This document shows positions 36,057 through 47,027 of a DNA stretch of 64,000 nucleotides, one piece after another. Source of the DNA: Molossus alvarezi (lineage: Eukaryota > Chordata > Mammalia > Chiroptera > Molossidae); the NCBI GenBank assembly GCA_037176705.1, contig CM073887.1, positions 29,267,501 to 29,331,500 on the forward strand, written 5' to 3'. Below the pieces are notes generated by a model. The model saw only the letters and a program-made list of their open reading frames with translations, was not told where the DNA came from and made no database searches. Position numbers and translations under genes: made by a program. Within the stretch, counting starts at the first letter, position 1. The number at the start of each line of letters is the position of its first letter.

Positions 36057-39000
36057 TTATATTTCATATATAAGTGAGATCATGTGGTATTTGTCTTTTT
36101 CTGCTTGGCTTCTTTCACTTAGGATAATACTTTCCAGGTCCCTCCATGTCGTCTCAAAGGATAAGAGATCGTTCTTTCTTACCGCTGTATAGTACTCCAT
36201 TGTGTATATGTACCACTGCTTTTTTATCCATTCGTCTACTGGTGGACACTTGGGCTGTTTCCAGATCTTAGCTATTGTAAATAGTGCTGCTATGAACATG
36301 GGGGTACATATATTCTTCCTGATTGGTGTTTCAGGCTTCTTAGGGTATATTCCCAGCAGTGGGATCACTGGGTCAAACGAAAATTCAATTTTTAATTTTT
36401 TGAGGTAGCACCATATTGTTTTCCATAACAGCTGCACCAGTCTGCATTCCCACCAGCAGTGTATTAGAGTTCCCTTTTCTCCACACCCTCGCCAACACTT
36501 GTTGTTTGACGATTTGTTGATGGCGGCCATTCTGACAGGTGTGAGGTGATACCTCATTGTTGTTTTAATTTGCATCTCTCTGATGATTAGTGATGTTGAG
36601 CATTTCTTCATATGTCTTTTGGCCATTTGTATGTCCTGTTTGGAGAGGTGCCTATTCAGCTCCTCTGCCCATTTTTTAATTGGGTTCTTTGTCTTCCTTT
36701 TGTGGAGTTGTATGAGCACTCTATATATATTGGAAATTAACCCCTTATCTGATACATCATTGGCAATGATGTTCTTCCATACAGTGGGTTGCCTTTCCAT
36801 TTTGATGATTGTTTCTTTTGCTGTGCAGAAGATTTTGAGTTTGATGTAGTCCCATGTGTTCATTTTCTCCTTTATTTCTGTTGCCTTAGGTTATGTATCA
36901 GTGAAAATTCTGCTCTGTATGATGTCCAAAATTTTGTTGCCTACATTTTCTTCTAGAATTTTTATGGATTCACAGGTCACATTTAAGTCTTTTATCCATT
37001 TTGAGTTTATTGTTGTGTATGGTGTAAGTTGATGGTCTAGTTTCATTTTTTTGCATGTAGCTGTCCAATTTTCCCAACACCATTTATTAAAGAGGCTGTC
37101 TTTACTCCACTGTATGCTCTTGCCACCTTTGTCAAATATTAATTGAACGTATTGCCTTGGGTCCATTTCTTGGTTTTCAGTTCTGTTCCCCTGGTCTATA
37201 TGCCTATTCTTGTGCCAGTACCAGGCTGTTTTAGTTACAGTCACTTTGTAGTATAACCTGATATCTGGTATTGTGATCCCACCTACTTTGTTCTTTTTTT
37301 TTCAAGATTGCTGTGGCTATTCGGGGTCATTTTTGGTTCCATATGAACTTTTGAAGTATTTGTTCTAGTTCTATGAAATATGTCGTTGGTATTTTGATGG
37401 GGATTGCATTGAATCTATAGATTGCTTGGGGTAGTATGGACATTTTAATGATGTTAATTCTTCCAATCCATGAACAGGGTATGTGCTTCCACTTTTTTAT
37501 ATCTTCCTCTATTTCTTTTTTCAATGACCTGTAGTTTTCTGCAAATAGGTCCTTTACTTCTTTGGTTAAGTTTATTCCTAGGTATCGTAATTTTTTTGGC
37601 ACGATGTTAAATGGGATTGTTTTTTCAGTTTCTCTTTCTGTGAGTTCATCATTGTTGTACAAGAATGCTGTTGATTTCTTGACATTAATTTTGTATCCTG
37701 CTACTTTGCCAAATTCATTTATTAAGTCTAGTAGATTTTTGATGGAGTCTTTAGGGTTTTCTATGTATAATATCATATCATCTGCAAATAATGACAGTTT
37801 CACTTCCTCCTTTCCAATTTGGATCCCTTTTATTTTTTCTTCCTGTGTGATTGCTGTGGCTAAGACTTCCAGTACTATGTTAAATGAGAGTGGCGAAAGT
37901 GGGCATCCTTGCCTTATTCCTGTTCTTAAGGAAAATGCTTTTAGTTTCTGCCCATTGAGTATGATGTTGTCTGTAGGTCTTTCATATATGGCCTTTATTA
38001 TGTCGACATATGATTCCTCTATTCCCACATTGCTGAGCGTTTTTATCAGAAATGGATGCTGGATTTTGTCGAAGGCTTTTTCATCATATATTGATATGAT
38101 CATGTGGTTTTTATTCTTCATTTTATTTATGTGGTGTATCACGTTTACTGATTTGTGAATATTGTACCAGCCTTGCATCCCTGGAATGAATCCCACTTGG
38201 TCATGGTGGATAATTTTTTTGGTGTATTGCTGGATCCGATTTGCTCGTAGTTTGTTCAGGATTTTGGCGTCTATGTTCATCAGGGATATTGGCCTGTACT
38301 TTTCTTTCTTTGTAATGTCTCTTTCTGGTTTTGGAATTAGAATTATGCTGGCCTCATAAAATGAGTTTGGAAGTCTTCCTTCTTCTTGATTTTTTGAAAT
38401 AGTTTGAGGAGAATGGGTGTAAGTTCTTTTTTGAAAGTTTGTTAAAATTCCCCCCTGAGCCATCCGGGTCTGGGTTTTTGTTTGCTGGGAGAGTCTTGAT
38501 TACATCTTCAATTTCTTTTGTTGTTATTGGTCTGTTCAAGTTTTCTATCTCTTTCTGGTTCAGTTTTGGGAGACTGTGTGTTTCTTGAAATTTGTGCATT
38601 TCGCTTAGATTGTCGAATTTGTTGCCATATAATTGTTCATAGTAATTGTTAACGATCTTTTGTATTTCTGTGGTGTCAGTTGTTACTTCTTCTCTTTCAT
38701 TTCTGATTTTGAGTATTTGGGTTCTCTCTCTTTGTTTCTTGGTGGGTCTAGCTAAGGGTCCATCAGTCTTGTTTATCTTTTCAAAAAACCAGCTCTTTGT
38801 TTCATTGATCCTTTGAATTGTTTTTTTTGGTCTCTATGTCATTTATTTCTGCTCTGATCCTTACTATTTCTTTCCTTCTACTTGCTCTGGGGTTTTCTTT
38901 TTGTTTGCTCTCTAGTTCTTTAAGTTGTGAGGTTAGATAGTCTATTAGAGATTTTTCTTGTTTCTTGAGGTGGGCCTGTAGTGCTACGAACTTCCCTCTC

Positions 39001-39883
39001 AGAACTGCTTTTGCTGCATCCCATAGATTTTGTGTTGTTGTGTGTTCATTTTCATTGGTTTCCAGGAAGTTTTTAATTTCTTCCTTGATCTCCTCAGTGA
39101 CCCATTCATTGTTTAATAACATGCTATTTAGCCTCCATGTGTTGAAATGGCTTTGCATGTTCTTGATGCAATTGATTTCTAGTTTCATGTCATTGTGATC
39201 TGAGAAGATGCTTGATATGACTTCAAATCTTCTTGAACGTGTAGAGATTTAGTTTGTGTCCTATCATGTGGTCTATCTTTGAGAATGTCCCATGTGCACT
39301 TGAGAAGAATGTGTATTTTGTAGTTTTGGGGTGTAATTCTCTGTAGATATCTATTAAATCCATTTGGTCTAGTGCTTCATTTAGAGTCTCTGTTTCCTTG
39401 CAAATTTTTTGCCTAGAGGATCTATCCAGTGCTGTCAACGAGGTGTTGAAGTCCCCTGCTATGATTGTATTGTTGTCGATTTCTCCTTGGAAGTCCTCCA
39501 GAAGATTTTTAATATATTTTGGTGCTCCTATATTGGGTGCATATATGTTTATCAAGGTTATATCTTCCTGTTGGATAGATCCTTTCAATATTATATAGTG
39601 GCCTTCTTTGTCTCTAGTTATGGTCTTCATTTTGAAATCTATTTTATCAGATATGAGAATTGCTACCCCAGCTTTTTTTTTGCTTTCCATTTGCTTGGAA
39701 AATTTTTTTCCATCCCTTCACTTTCAACCTATGTGAGTCTTTTGTTGAGAGGTGGGTCTCTTGTAAACAACATATAGATGAGTCATGCTTTCTTATCCAA
39801 TCAGCTACTCTGTGTCTTTTTATGGGAGCATTCAATCCATTTACGTTTAAGGTGATTATTGATATGTACTTATTTATTGCCAT
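36057..39883 (-). pseudogene. L1 ORF2 (endonuclease-reverse transcriptase), inactivated
   Basis: ORF2p normally nicks target DNA and reverse-transcribes L1 RNA. The ATG is at 39883. Landmarks in order: EN domain with TLNVNGLNAPIKRH and QETHL (39883-39680), then GDFN and KIDHMIG (to ~39240); RT with RQGCPLSPL and LFADDM (38460-37330); C-terminal zinc knuckle CX3CX7HX4C (...[18 protein letters not shown]..., within 36860-36057). Lesions: frame changes at the A-run complement 39673-39681, near 39226, at 38821-38828, around the C run 38450-38455, and at 37294-37302; nonsense TGA at 37327-37329 and TAA at 36891-36893. Most lesions sit in homopolymers. In RT motif A the first catalytic Asp is replaced by Tyr (codon complement of 38086-38088). 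Both the frame and a catalytic residue are lost. Confidence 0.93.
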
Positions 39884-39928
39884 TTTTGTTTAGTGTGGTT
39901 CTATTTTTCTTCCCATTTCTACTGCTAA

Positions 39929-40810
39929 TTACAGCAGTCCTTTTAACATTTCTTTCAGTGCTGGTTTGGTGCTAATGTATTCCCTTAGCCTTTTTTTATC
40001 TGGGAAGCTCTTTATTTGATCTTCTATTTTGAATGATAGCCTTGCTGGGTAGAGTAGTCTTGGATTCAGATTCTTGTTTTTCATGACTTTGATTACTTCA
40101 TGCCATTCTCTTCTGGCCTGTAGTGTTTCTTGTGAGAAGTCAGCTGAGAGCCTTATGGGGTTCCCTTTGTAGGTAACCTGTTGCTTATCTCTTGGTGCTT
40201 TTAGGATTCTCTCTTTGTCTTTAATTTGTAGCATTTTAATTACTATGTGTCTTGGTGTGGGCCTGTTTGGGTTCTTCTTACTTGGGACTCTCTGTGCTTC
40301 TTGAACTTGAATGCCTTCTTCCTTCACCAAATTAGGGAAGTTTTCTGTCACTATTTTTTTGAATATATTCTCTATCCCTTGCTCATTTTCTTCTTCTTCA
40401 GGGACTCCTATGATGTGAATATTATTACCTTTCCAGTTGTCCCATAGTTCTCTTAAGCTGTCTTCCTGTTTTTTAATAGTTTTTTCCTTTTGTTTTTCTG
40501 ATTGGTTGATTTTTTCTACCCTGTCTTCTAATTCACTGATCTGGTCCTCAGTTTCCTCTACTCTACTTTTTAAACCTTCCAATGTGTTTTTCATTTCTGA
40601 TATGTCATTTTTTATCTCTTCTTGTTGGTTTTTAATTTCCAATTGGCTTATTTTCAGTGTCTCTATGTTCTTACTCATGCTGTTCAGCTTCCTCAAGATC
40701 ATGGCTCTGAATTCTAGCTCTGTTAACATGCCTAATTGCTCCACATTGATCTCATCTTCGGTGGAGGTCTCTTGCTCTTTCATTTGGCTTCTGTTTCTGT
40801 GTTTCATCAT
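39929..40810 (-). CDS. L1 ORF1p (nucleic-acid-binding chaperone), intact frame
   Basis: This encodes the L1 RNA-binding protein that forms trimers and packages L1 RNA into cytoplasmic RNPs. The first ATG in frame is at 40810, giving 293 residues; a frame extended to 40822 would begin with GTG, so I chose 40810. Regions in order: a basic N-terminus (residues ~1-25), a long heptad-rich coiled coil (~50-120, with ...EIKNDISEMKNTLEGL... and ...ISELEDRVEKI...), an RRM (from ~125, core GNNIHIIGVPEEEE), and a C-terminal domain (~195-290, with RHIVIKML, YKGNPIRLSADFS and LQARREW). Mammalian ORF1p is usually about 330-370 residues, so the N-terminal part is short, but the functional domains are all present. 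There is no frameshift. It is transposon-derived, not a host gene. Confidence 0.9.
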   Translation of the reverse strand: MMKHRNRSQMKEQETSTEDEINVEQLGMLTELEFRAMILRKLNSMSKNIETLKISQLEIKNQQEEIKNDISEMKNTLEGLKSRVEETEDQISELEDRVEKINQSEKQKEKTIKKQEDSLRELWDNWKGNNIHIIGVPEEEENEQGIENIFKKIVTENFPNLVKEEGIQVQEAQRVPSKKNPNRPTPRHIVIKMLQIKDKERILKAPRDKQQVTYKGNPIRLSADFSQETLQARREWHEVIKVMKNKNLNPRLLYPARLSFKIEDQIKSFPDKKRLREYISTKPALKEMLKGLL

Positions 40811-40822
40811 TTTGGCTATCAC

Positions 40823-41630
40823 TGTGGGCTTTGGAGCCTGTCAAGTTTTCCCTGTGGGTGTTGGTGTTCTGCTGTTTGTGGCTCCCTCTCCTGGGTTTAG
40901 ATGAGTGAGGGAGGACCCACGTTAAATACCACTGTCAAGTATTACTTTCCTGGTTAAAGTTGCCAGCCCAGGAAAGGTACTGTTATCCTCTAGCTTTTTG
41001 CCTGGAGGCTAGCAGTCTAGGTTACTTGATGAGTTTTGGGTTGTCAGTTGATTGAAAAGCTCCCTCAGGTGCTTAGCACAAGGGGATTTCCCGAGGGTGG
41101 GGCAGATGCTGGTTGTTAGTGAGCCTCAATTAGCACTTCAATGGCCCACAGGGTGGGGTTGGATCTCCGAGGGAGGGGCTGCTGCCTCTCCTCAGAGCTC
41201 TGGGAAGGAGCAATGTGGCCACCGTCCTGTGTGGCTGCCACTCAGCCAAAGCTCTGAGCGCCCTCCAGATTCCGAGTGTCCCGACACAGCTCCAGTCCAG
41301 TCTGCCCTCCCTCTGCCGGAGCCCAAGGTGAGTGGCTGTGGCTGTTTCAGCCTCTGTCCCGGCTGCGCTGTGGGGCCGCCTGGGAGTGTGACCCGAGGGC
41401 GCCGCTCCCAGCTGAGGCCGCTGCCGAGCTGCCGACCGTGGGCTCCCAGCCCCGTCTCGCGCCTTCGCAAGCCTACCGGGATGGAGTCAGTGTCCCTCGT
41501 TGTATGGTCCTCCAAGCTGCTTTTCTGTTGCTTTTTCCCGTCGATTTGTCTGTGTTATAGTTGTAATTCCAGTTTGGTTCTGGGAGACGGTCTGTGCAGC
41601 TCCGTTCACTCCGCCGCCATTTTTTCTCCC
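40823..41630 (-). promoter_or_regulatory. L1 5' UTR / internal promoter
   Basis: This 0.8-kb region upstream of ORF1 is the only strongly GC-rich, CpG-containing stretch of the window (about 41150-41620). L1 elements carry an internal Pol II promoter here. The extreme 5' end has an aaaATGGCGGC-type YY1 site (complement of 41611-41625), which in other mammalian L1s positions transcription initiation. Reading frames of 94-197 residues on the plus strand across it are composition artefacts. Confidence 0.8.
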
Positions 41631-41858
41631 TATTTTTTTTTTTAAGTTTATTTTTGTTTCCTTTATTGATTTTAGAAAGAGAGGAAGTGAGAGGGAGAGA
41701 GAGATAGAACATCAATGAGACAGAACATCGACTGGCCGCCTCCTGCACACCCCCACTGGGAATCGGGCCCACAACCTGGGCATGTGTCTTGACCAGGAAT
41801 TGAACTGGCGACCTCTTGGTGAAGGATCAATGCTCAACCACTGAGCCACACCAGTTGG
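41631..41858 (-). mobile_element. VES-type SINE (lineage 1) joined to the L1 5' end
   Basis: A full-length antisense SINE: head complement 'gagccacaccagttgg' (right end), B-box complement 'ggaattgaactgg', 'ccccactgggaatcgggcccac', CT-rich part, and an A-tail (T run 41632-41643) that touches the first base of the L1 5' UTR. There is no separate TSD between its tail and the L1. Its head directly abuts the 14-bp repeat whose partner lies beyond the L1 3' end at 35768-35781. See findings for the two explanations. Confidence 0.93.
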
Positions 41859-41872
41859 ACTCATCATTATTT
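41859..41872. repeat. Right copy of 14-bp direct repeat (TSD)
   Basis: actcatcattattt, identical to 35768-35781, about 6.1 kb away. Confidence 0.9.
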
Positions 41873-42915
41873 TTTAAGCAGATTTTATAGGTGAACTTGA
41901 ATTGAATAGGGCTTATTTAATTTATATGTAATGCATACCAAAATTTAAGGATTAACCTATTCAAGATATCATGTTTTATCTATAAAAAATATAATAAAAT
42001 CTTAAAAAGAAAAGTGCTGATAAATAAAAAAATTTAATTTTTTTCAAGGTATTATATCTTACTGTCAGAAATTTGAACTTAGCAAAAAATATGAAAAGGA
42101 ATTACTTTATATAGCACCGAAATTCAAGAAGGTATTAAACATAAAACTTGAGAATTTAAGAAATAATGTAAATGAAAATGTGATATGACCACATATGAAA
42201 CTTATACAAGTGAAAATTCATTAAAAATTTTAATTATAAATGATCATTAAAAAGAAAAGCACTAAATAATAGTCGACTACTGTAATGTTACAAATGGTAT
42301 TGAAAAATAACTCAAAGGAAAATATGAATGTGATAAAATAAGGAATACACATGTAAAATAAGAAAATGATAAGGAGTACTTAAATTCTTGTTTTCAAAAA
42401 AATGCATGAAAAACATGAAGACTGTTAATTTAATCTGAAGAATAAGGATAAAAAGCACAAATAACAATATCTTAATAAAATAGTTTAGAAAAATGTAATG
42501 GAAAAGGCTGGGCATGTTAGCCTGGTATAGTTGATAATATCAATGTAACATACAATTTTCTAAAAAAATAATTTGTTTATACAATTAAAATTAGTAGTAA
42601 CCTACATTTTCAGTATTACCATTCCAACAATATTTATTATGCAGCAATTAAGAATAAAAACAACTAAGAATGTGTACCAAGTTAGATAATTTTCATAATT
42701 TTATAATAAACTTTGGTTAATGTTATGCTACTTTTGCAAAGTAATCAAATATTTAAAAATAAGTAAATTCTGAATAAGTGATCTACCTCTTCAGAATCGA
42801 TGCATTTGTAAACATTGTGTCCCATCCATATCTGTTTCTGGAAATATATTCAGAGAAAGACCTCTTTCTTATCCTTTTGTTCAGAAAAGTTGCCTATCTT
42901 CTCTTGTCATTAATA
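41873..42915. other. Unique, very AT-rich sequence
   Basis: About 1 kb of very AT-rich DNA with no supported feature. Confidence 0.5.
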
Positions 42916-42917
42916 TA

Positions 42918-43034
42918 CAAGGGTGGACAAAAGTAGGTTAATAGTTTTACTACAAATAAATAATAGAATAATTGACAAAAAGAATGAGCTCTTTTGTATA
43001 CTCACAACTGTAAACCTATTTTTTTTGACCCCTG
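42918..43034. mobile_element. Mariner-type MITE, second copy
   Basis: A 117-bp element of the same family as 4634-4759: left end caagggtggacaaaagtagg, right end complement containing 'aggtttacagttgtgagtat'. It has TA on both sides (42916-42917 and 43035-43036). It is diverged in the middle and has a T run in the right inverted repeat. No transposase. Confidence 0.85.
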
Positions 43035-43184
43035 TAATTATTTTCTCTAAAGAAATTTATTATTACTAAAATAATAACAAACAACATTAAAATTATAGAA
43101 CAGATAACGTGTCAATTATACTGATATAGTTGAATGAAGTAGATATTATAGTCATTACTATTTAATTTAAGGTTTTCCACATTT

Positions 43185-43375
43185 AATTCTTACATCAGCT
43201 CTGAGTTCAGTACTATTAATATCCACATGTAACAATGAGAAAACTGTATCACATGGAAGATAGTTCACACACCTAAAACCATAAAGTTCTAAGTGCCAGA
43301 GGTATTGCTCAATTGCAGATCTGTCTGCCTTCAAAATCTGTGGTCTTAACCACCATGTTATGTTGGTTTATCCAC
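43185..43375 (+). mobile_element. MIR SINE, sense
   Basis: 'cacatttaattcttacatca', 'actattaatatccacatgtaacaatgagaaaactg', then 'atctgtctgccttcaaaatctgtggtcttaaccacca' follow the MIR consensus order over most of its length. Confidence 0.78.
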
Positions 43376-43884
43376 CTACTTTTTATTGCTTTCCTCAGTT
43401 TTTGTGGCAAATATATACAACTCTATATTAGATGACAGCTTTCTAAACAGAGATAATTGAGGCAAACTATCCAAAGCAGTTGTAGAGCATCTGAGAGACA
43501 AAGATAAATCAATAAGGTGAACTACATATCTCTGAAGCCATTTCAGGTCCAAACCCATGATTTTGTTATATCAAAGCAGCAGCATATTAAAGTGAAACAT
43601 ACTTCTCTTCTCCCAGACCTGGTTGCTTTAAAACAAGCCTCAAAAATTATGATCTGGACTTTTGCTATTCTTCTTTATTAAATATATAGAGCTTCCCCCT
43701 TTTTATCTATTGGACTATGTAATGATCTTTGAATAAAACAAAATATTCCAAACACAGTTTAAACAGCTTCTCGACATTGGGAGTACCATTGCCCAAAGGA
43801 TGGTGCTGTACACCGTCTTGTTCTGGGTGGAGCCATAAGGAGATCTAATACTTTTTGAATGGTATCAATAAGCCATGCATGATA

Positions 43885-44075
43885 CAGTCCTTTACAAATG
43901 TTTTACCACTTAAACTAATGCAGGCATGAGGCAGGGTTTTAACATCCTTGTATTATACATGAAGACACTGAGTTTTACAAAATTATTAGAATTGACTAGG
44001 GCCAAAGATAGTAAATAATGGAATTTGTGTTCATATCCTGGTCTAATCCAAATATTTTTTCTGCTAACATCCTAT
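43885..44075 (+). mobile_element. MIR SINE, sense, diverged
   Basis: 'tacatgaagacactgag', 'actagggccaaagatagtaaataatgga', then 'catatcctggtctaatccaa' fit the MIR core and 3' part. More degraded than the MIR at 43185. Confidence 0.6.
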
Positions 44076-46025
44076 ATCATACATAGAGGGAACGTGTACA
44101 TAGGAATCAAGACCATTTGTAGATTTTAAAAAAACTTTCCTCAATTTCTCTTATATTAACAACGTTGAGAGAAACAACATTTCTCAAGAATGTGCAGGAT
44201 GCCATCAGTGACATTTGCAAACCAGGGCTGCCTCACTGAATCACCTGAGCTTTTCCTACTGTCCAAACTGCTCTCCGTTGCAAGTTTAGTTAGCGTGTTG
44301 ATGGGACCCTCCTCTCTTTCATGTACCAAGAGAATCACCTTATGGCATACTTTCCCTAACCTTTTTCTATAGTTTACATAAGTGAAAGGAACAGCCAGGC
44401 AAGAGAGTGCCAGTTACTTTTTTATTGGTCTTTCCCTCACACATCTAACTTACAGGCTAGAGGGGAAACAACTGGATTTGGTAAACCTCAAACCTGCATT
44501 AGAGTTCTGCATTTTCTTCCAATTACTGTTTACTTTCCGAAAATTCTGGTGATTCATATCCCCATTGTGCACTGTTTACCAGTGTCTCTCTCTTCCTTCT
44601 AATTTATTCTCTAATCGCCACCACTGTATTTTACTTACCTATTCCAGATGCTGGGGATGGTTCCCTGTTTTGTTTTACAGAATGGGTATAGAACGAAATA
44701 ACAAATTTAAAGACCTTTTCAAATTTACAGCTTCTTCTTTCATGTGATTGCGGAACTGGTAGATGTCTGAACTACAGAGAGATCTCATTTGTATTCCTCT
44801 TGTGCGGAGCTATTCCCTGCAGAGTCCTAACAATCAATTGTTCATCGCAGCAGTAGACTAGCAATGCTCCTCCTATATCTGACATTTGGCTGATTATCTC
44901 GAGAATGTCCTTGTATCACTGTCTTTATATTCTTGTTGATGAAACATTTGACAAATTGTGTCCCAGTTCTATTTGTTTCATTCTTTTTCTCATTATTATT
45001 TAGATTAGGAACAGGCGATAATTTAATGTTTTCATATAATTTACCCCTCTCATTTTCCCCCTTAATTAATAGTAAACAATATTTTCCTTTTGTGTGTGAT
45101 TTTCTTAAAACTGTTTAGATTCTGTCTAAACCTGTGATGATTTTTTAATGAGATATGGAGTAAAGCATATTCTAAATAATTTAAAATAGGTATTTACACT
45201 ATTAGTTCTTTGCGTAATGTCCTCGCGAGATTGTTTATTTCCTCCTTTAATTAGAGCAGGAAAGATTGTTAAATTGGTAAGAAAGTGCAATTGTCTTTCT
45301 GTGGCTTCTCGTAACATCTGTTTACAGTTATATGTTAATGTATCTTATTAGATTGAAAGCTTTTTACTTCTCTTGACAATTCCAATAAGAAGTTCAATAT
45401 TATTCATACAAACATGTTATTTCATGTTTAAACTGTAAAAAAGAATCCGACCTTGACTATACAAAATCCATTAAGGTTAATGGGATGGATATAACTAATG
45501 CTCTATTCAATATTAATATTAAATAGTATTTAACAAATATTAAATTATAGATACTACTATTTCAAACAATTAGCACTTAATCTTTAAAAATGTGTTACAT
45601 TGATGTTTTATTAATTATACATGAGTACTTATTTCAAATGTGAAGTGTCTGCACAGATGGTCAGTTCATATAAAGCATATGAAAACAAAGAATACAGAAA
45701 TACCATTCATTCAGTCATTAATTCAAATTTATTGGATGGAAATTTTATTCATAATACTTAGCTTAAGTGCTAGAAATAAAATATTTTCTTGAGAAAGTGA
45801 CAATGTAACAGTGAAATATATAAACAAATAAATGTTTTCTATTATTTAGTAAATGATTATAAATGTTTCCAAAGAAACACAGATACACACAATAATTCCG
45901 CCTAAAAGAATCATGGAAATTTGGTCAGGACTGATAACTATGCTATGATGTGGAGAAGTGTGACATTTCAGTGAGGGACCAGAATCTAAGACATGAAGGA
46001 CACAATATATGCTAGGAACGAGATG
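44076..46025. other. Unique sequence, candidate conserved non-coding DNA
   Basis: No recognised repeat or gene in about 2 kb. The part at 44950-45340 has several TAATTA/TTAATTA motifs and a 'cctcgcgaga' CpG patch; see findings. Short frames on both strands (about 60 residues) are not convincing exons. Confidence 0.4.
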
Positions 46026-46026
46026 T

Positions 46027-46450
46027 CTGTATCACTTCCTAGGGCTGCCTTAACAAAGTACAACACACTGAGTAGCTTAAAACAATAGAAATTTACTCTC
46101 ACATTTCTGGAGTCGCACATCTGAAATCAAGACAGAACCATGTCCCCTGCGAAGCTTCTAAGGAAGAATTTTTTCTGGCCTCTCCTAGCTCCTGGAGTTT
46201 GCCAGCAGTCCTTGGTAGAACATGGCCTATAGCTGCCTCGTTCCAGTCTCTGTTTGTAACCACATGGCTGTCATTCCTCTGCGTCCTCTCCTTTTCTATG
46301 TTCCAATCTTTTTATCCTTAAGGACACCAGTCATTGGATGTAAGGCCCACCCTAATCTTGTATGACTTGTATGTAATTTGATTACATCTGCAAAGTCCCT
46401 AATAACATTACAGTCACAGGTACCAGGATTAGAATTTGAATATACCTTTT
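46027..46450 (-). mobile_element. MLT1-type (MaLR) LTR, antisense, main part
   Basis: The complement of an MLT1 LTR, nearly full length: 'agggctgccttaacaaagtac', 'cttaaaacaatagaaatttactctc', 'tctggagtcgcacatctgaaatcaag', 'tatccttaaggacaccagtca', 'ggcccaccctaat' and 'gattacatctgcaaagtccc'. MLT1 LTRs are ancient ERVL-MaLR remnants shared among mammals. A SINE interrupts its 5' end; the remainder lies at 46721-46750. Confidence 0.88.
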
Positions 46451-46707
46451 GGTTATTGTTAATCCTCATTTGAGGATATTTTTTCCATTGTTTTTTAGAG
46501 AAAGTGGGAAGGAGAGGGAGAAGGAGAGAAAGGAAAGAACATAGATATGAGAGAAACATATCGATTGATTGCCTCCTGCATGTGCCCTGAGTGGGGTGGG
46601 GGAATTGAACCTGCAACCCAGGTACATGCCCTTGACTGGGAATCAAACCCATGACCCTTCAGTGTGTGGGCCAATATTCTAACCACTGAACCACACTGGC
46701 CAGTGCT
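46451..46707 (-). mobile_element. VES-type SINE inside the MLT1 LTR, antisense
   Basis: Head complement 'gaaccacactggccagtgct', B-box-like complement 'gggaatcaaaccca', and the hairpin 'atcctcatttgaggatat' before the T-rich tail. TSD gaatatacctttt (46438-46450) / gaacatacctttt (46708-46720). The body mixes features of both SINE lineages (lineage-1-like middle, lineage-2 terminal hairpin). Confidence 0.92.
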
Positions 46708-46720
46708 GAACATACCTTTT

Positions 46721-46750
46721 TGAGCAACACAATGTAACTCATCACTGAGT
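46721..46750 (-). mobile_element. MLT1 LTR, remaining end
   Basis: 'gagcaacacaatgtaactcatcac' corresponds to the complement of the MLT1 5' end and continues directly from 46450 once the SINE and one TSD copy are removed. Confidence 0.7.
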
Positions 46751-47027
46751 CCCACCAAGGAGTCTTTGAAAATGAGTTTAATGCAGCTGATAAGACATAC
46801 TAAAGAGTTTGGATTTGGGACATTAAGGAAATATTGAAAAATCTGCTAAGGTGCTAATTTTTATTTAAGAAAACTAAATGTTGGACCTGGGGAAGAAGAT
46901 AAATGGGAAGGTGCAAATACATAGACTTAAGCTAAGAAAGGGCTACCGAACCTGGCAAGAGGAGGAAAAAAAATGGAAAAAATGGTTCTAAGTGACATGA
47001 ATTTGTCAAATTAAGACTTATTAACTG

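Larger units (their letters stand above)
35782..41630 (-). mobile_element. Full-length L1 (LINE-1) retrotransposon
   Basis: A complete L1 on the minus strand. From its 5' end it contains: a GC-rich 5' UTR starting gggag with a YY1-like AAAATGGCGGC box (complement of 41611-41625), ORF1 (40810-39929), a 45-bp spacer, ORF2 (39883 to about 36057, broken), a 3' UTR with a purine-rich strand (complement of the CCCC-rich 35860-35985), and an A-rich tail (complement of 35782-35811). Length is about 5.85 kb. ORF1 is intact but ORF2 is not, so it cannot retrotranspose autonomously. Overall similarity to an L1 consensus is high, so insertion is much younger than the other L1 fragments in the window. Confidence 0.95.

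Noticed and set aside
37562..38158. 198-residue plus-strand frame
   Set aside because: It is antisense to L1 ORF2 in the reverse-transcriptase region; the real reading direction is minus, with clear L1 motifs.
40437..40904. 155-residue plus-strand frame
   Set aside because: Antisense shadow of the L1 ORF1 coiled-coil region.
41150..41620. Possible host CpG island / promoter
   Set aside because: Its position and the YY1-like box at the end identify it as the L1 5' UTR, not a host gene promoter.
41052..41645. 197-residue GC-rich plus-strand frame and overlapping frames of 94-107 residues
   Set aside because: It lies in the L1 5' UTR; GC-richness suppresses stop codons, and no protein family is recognisable.
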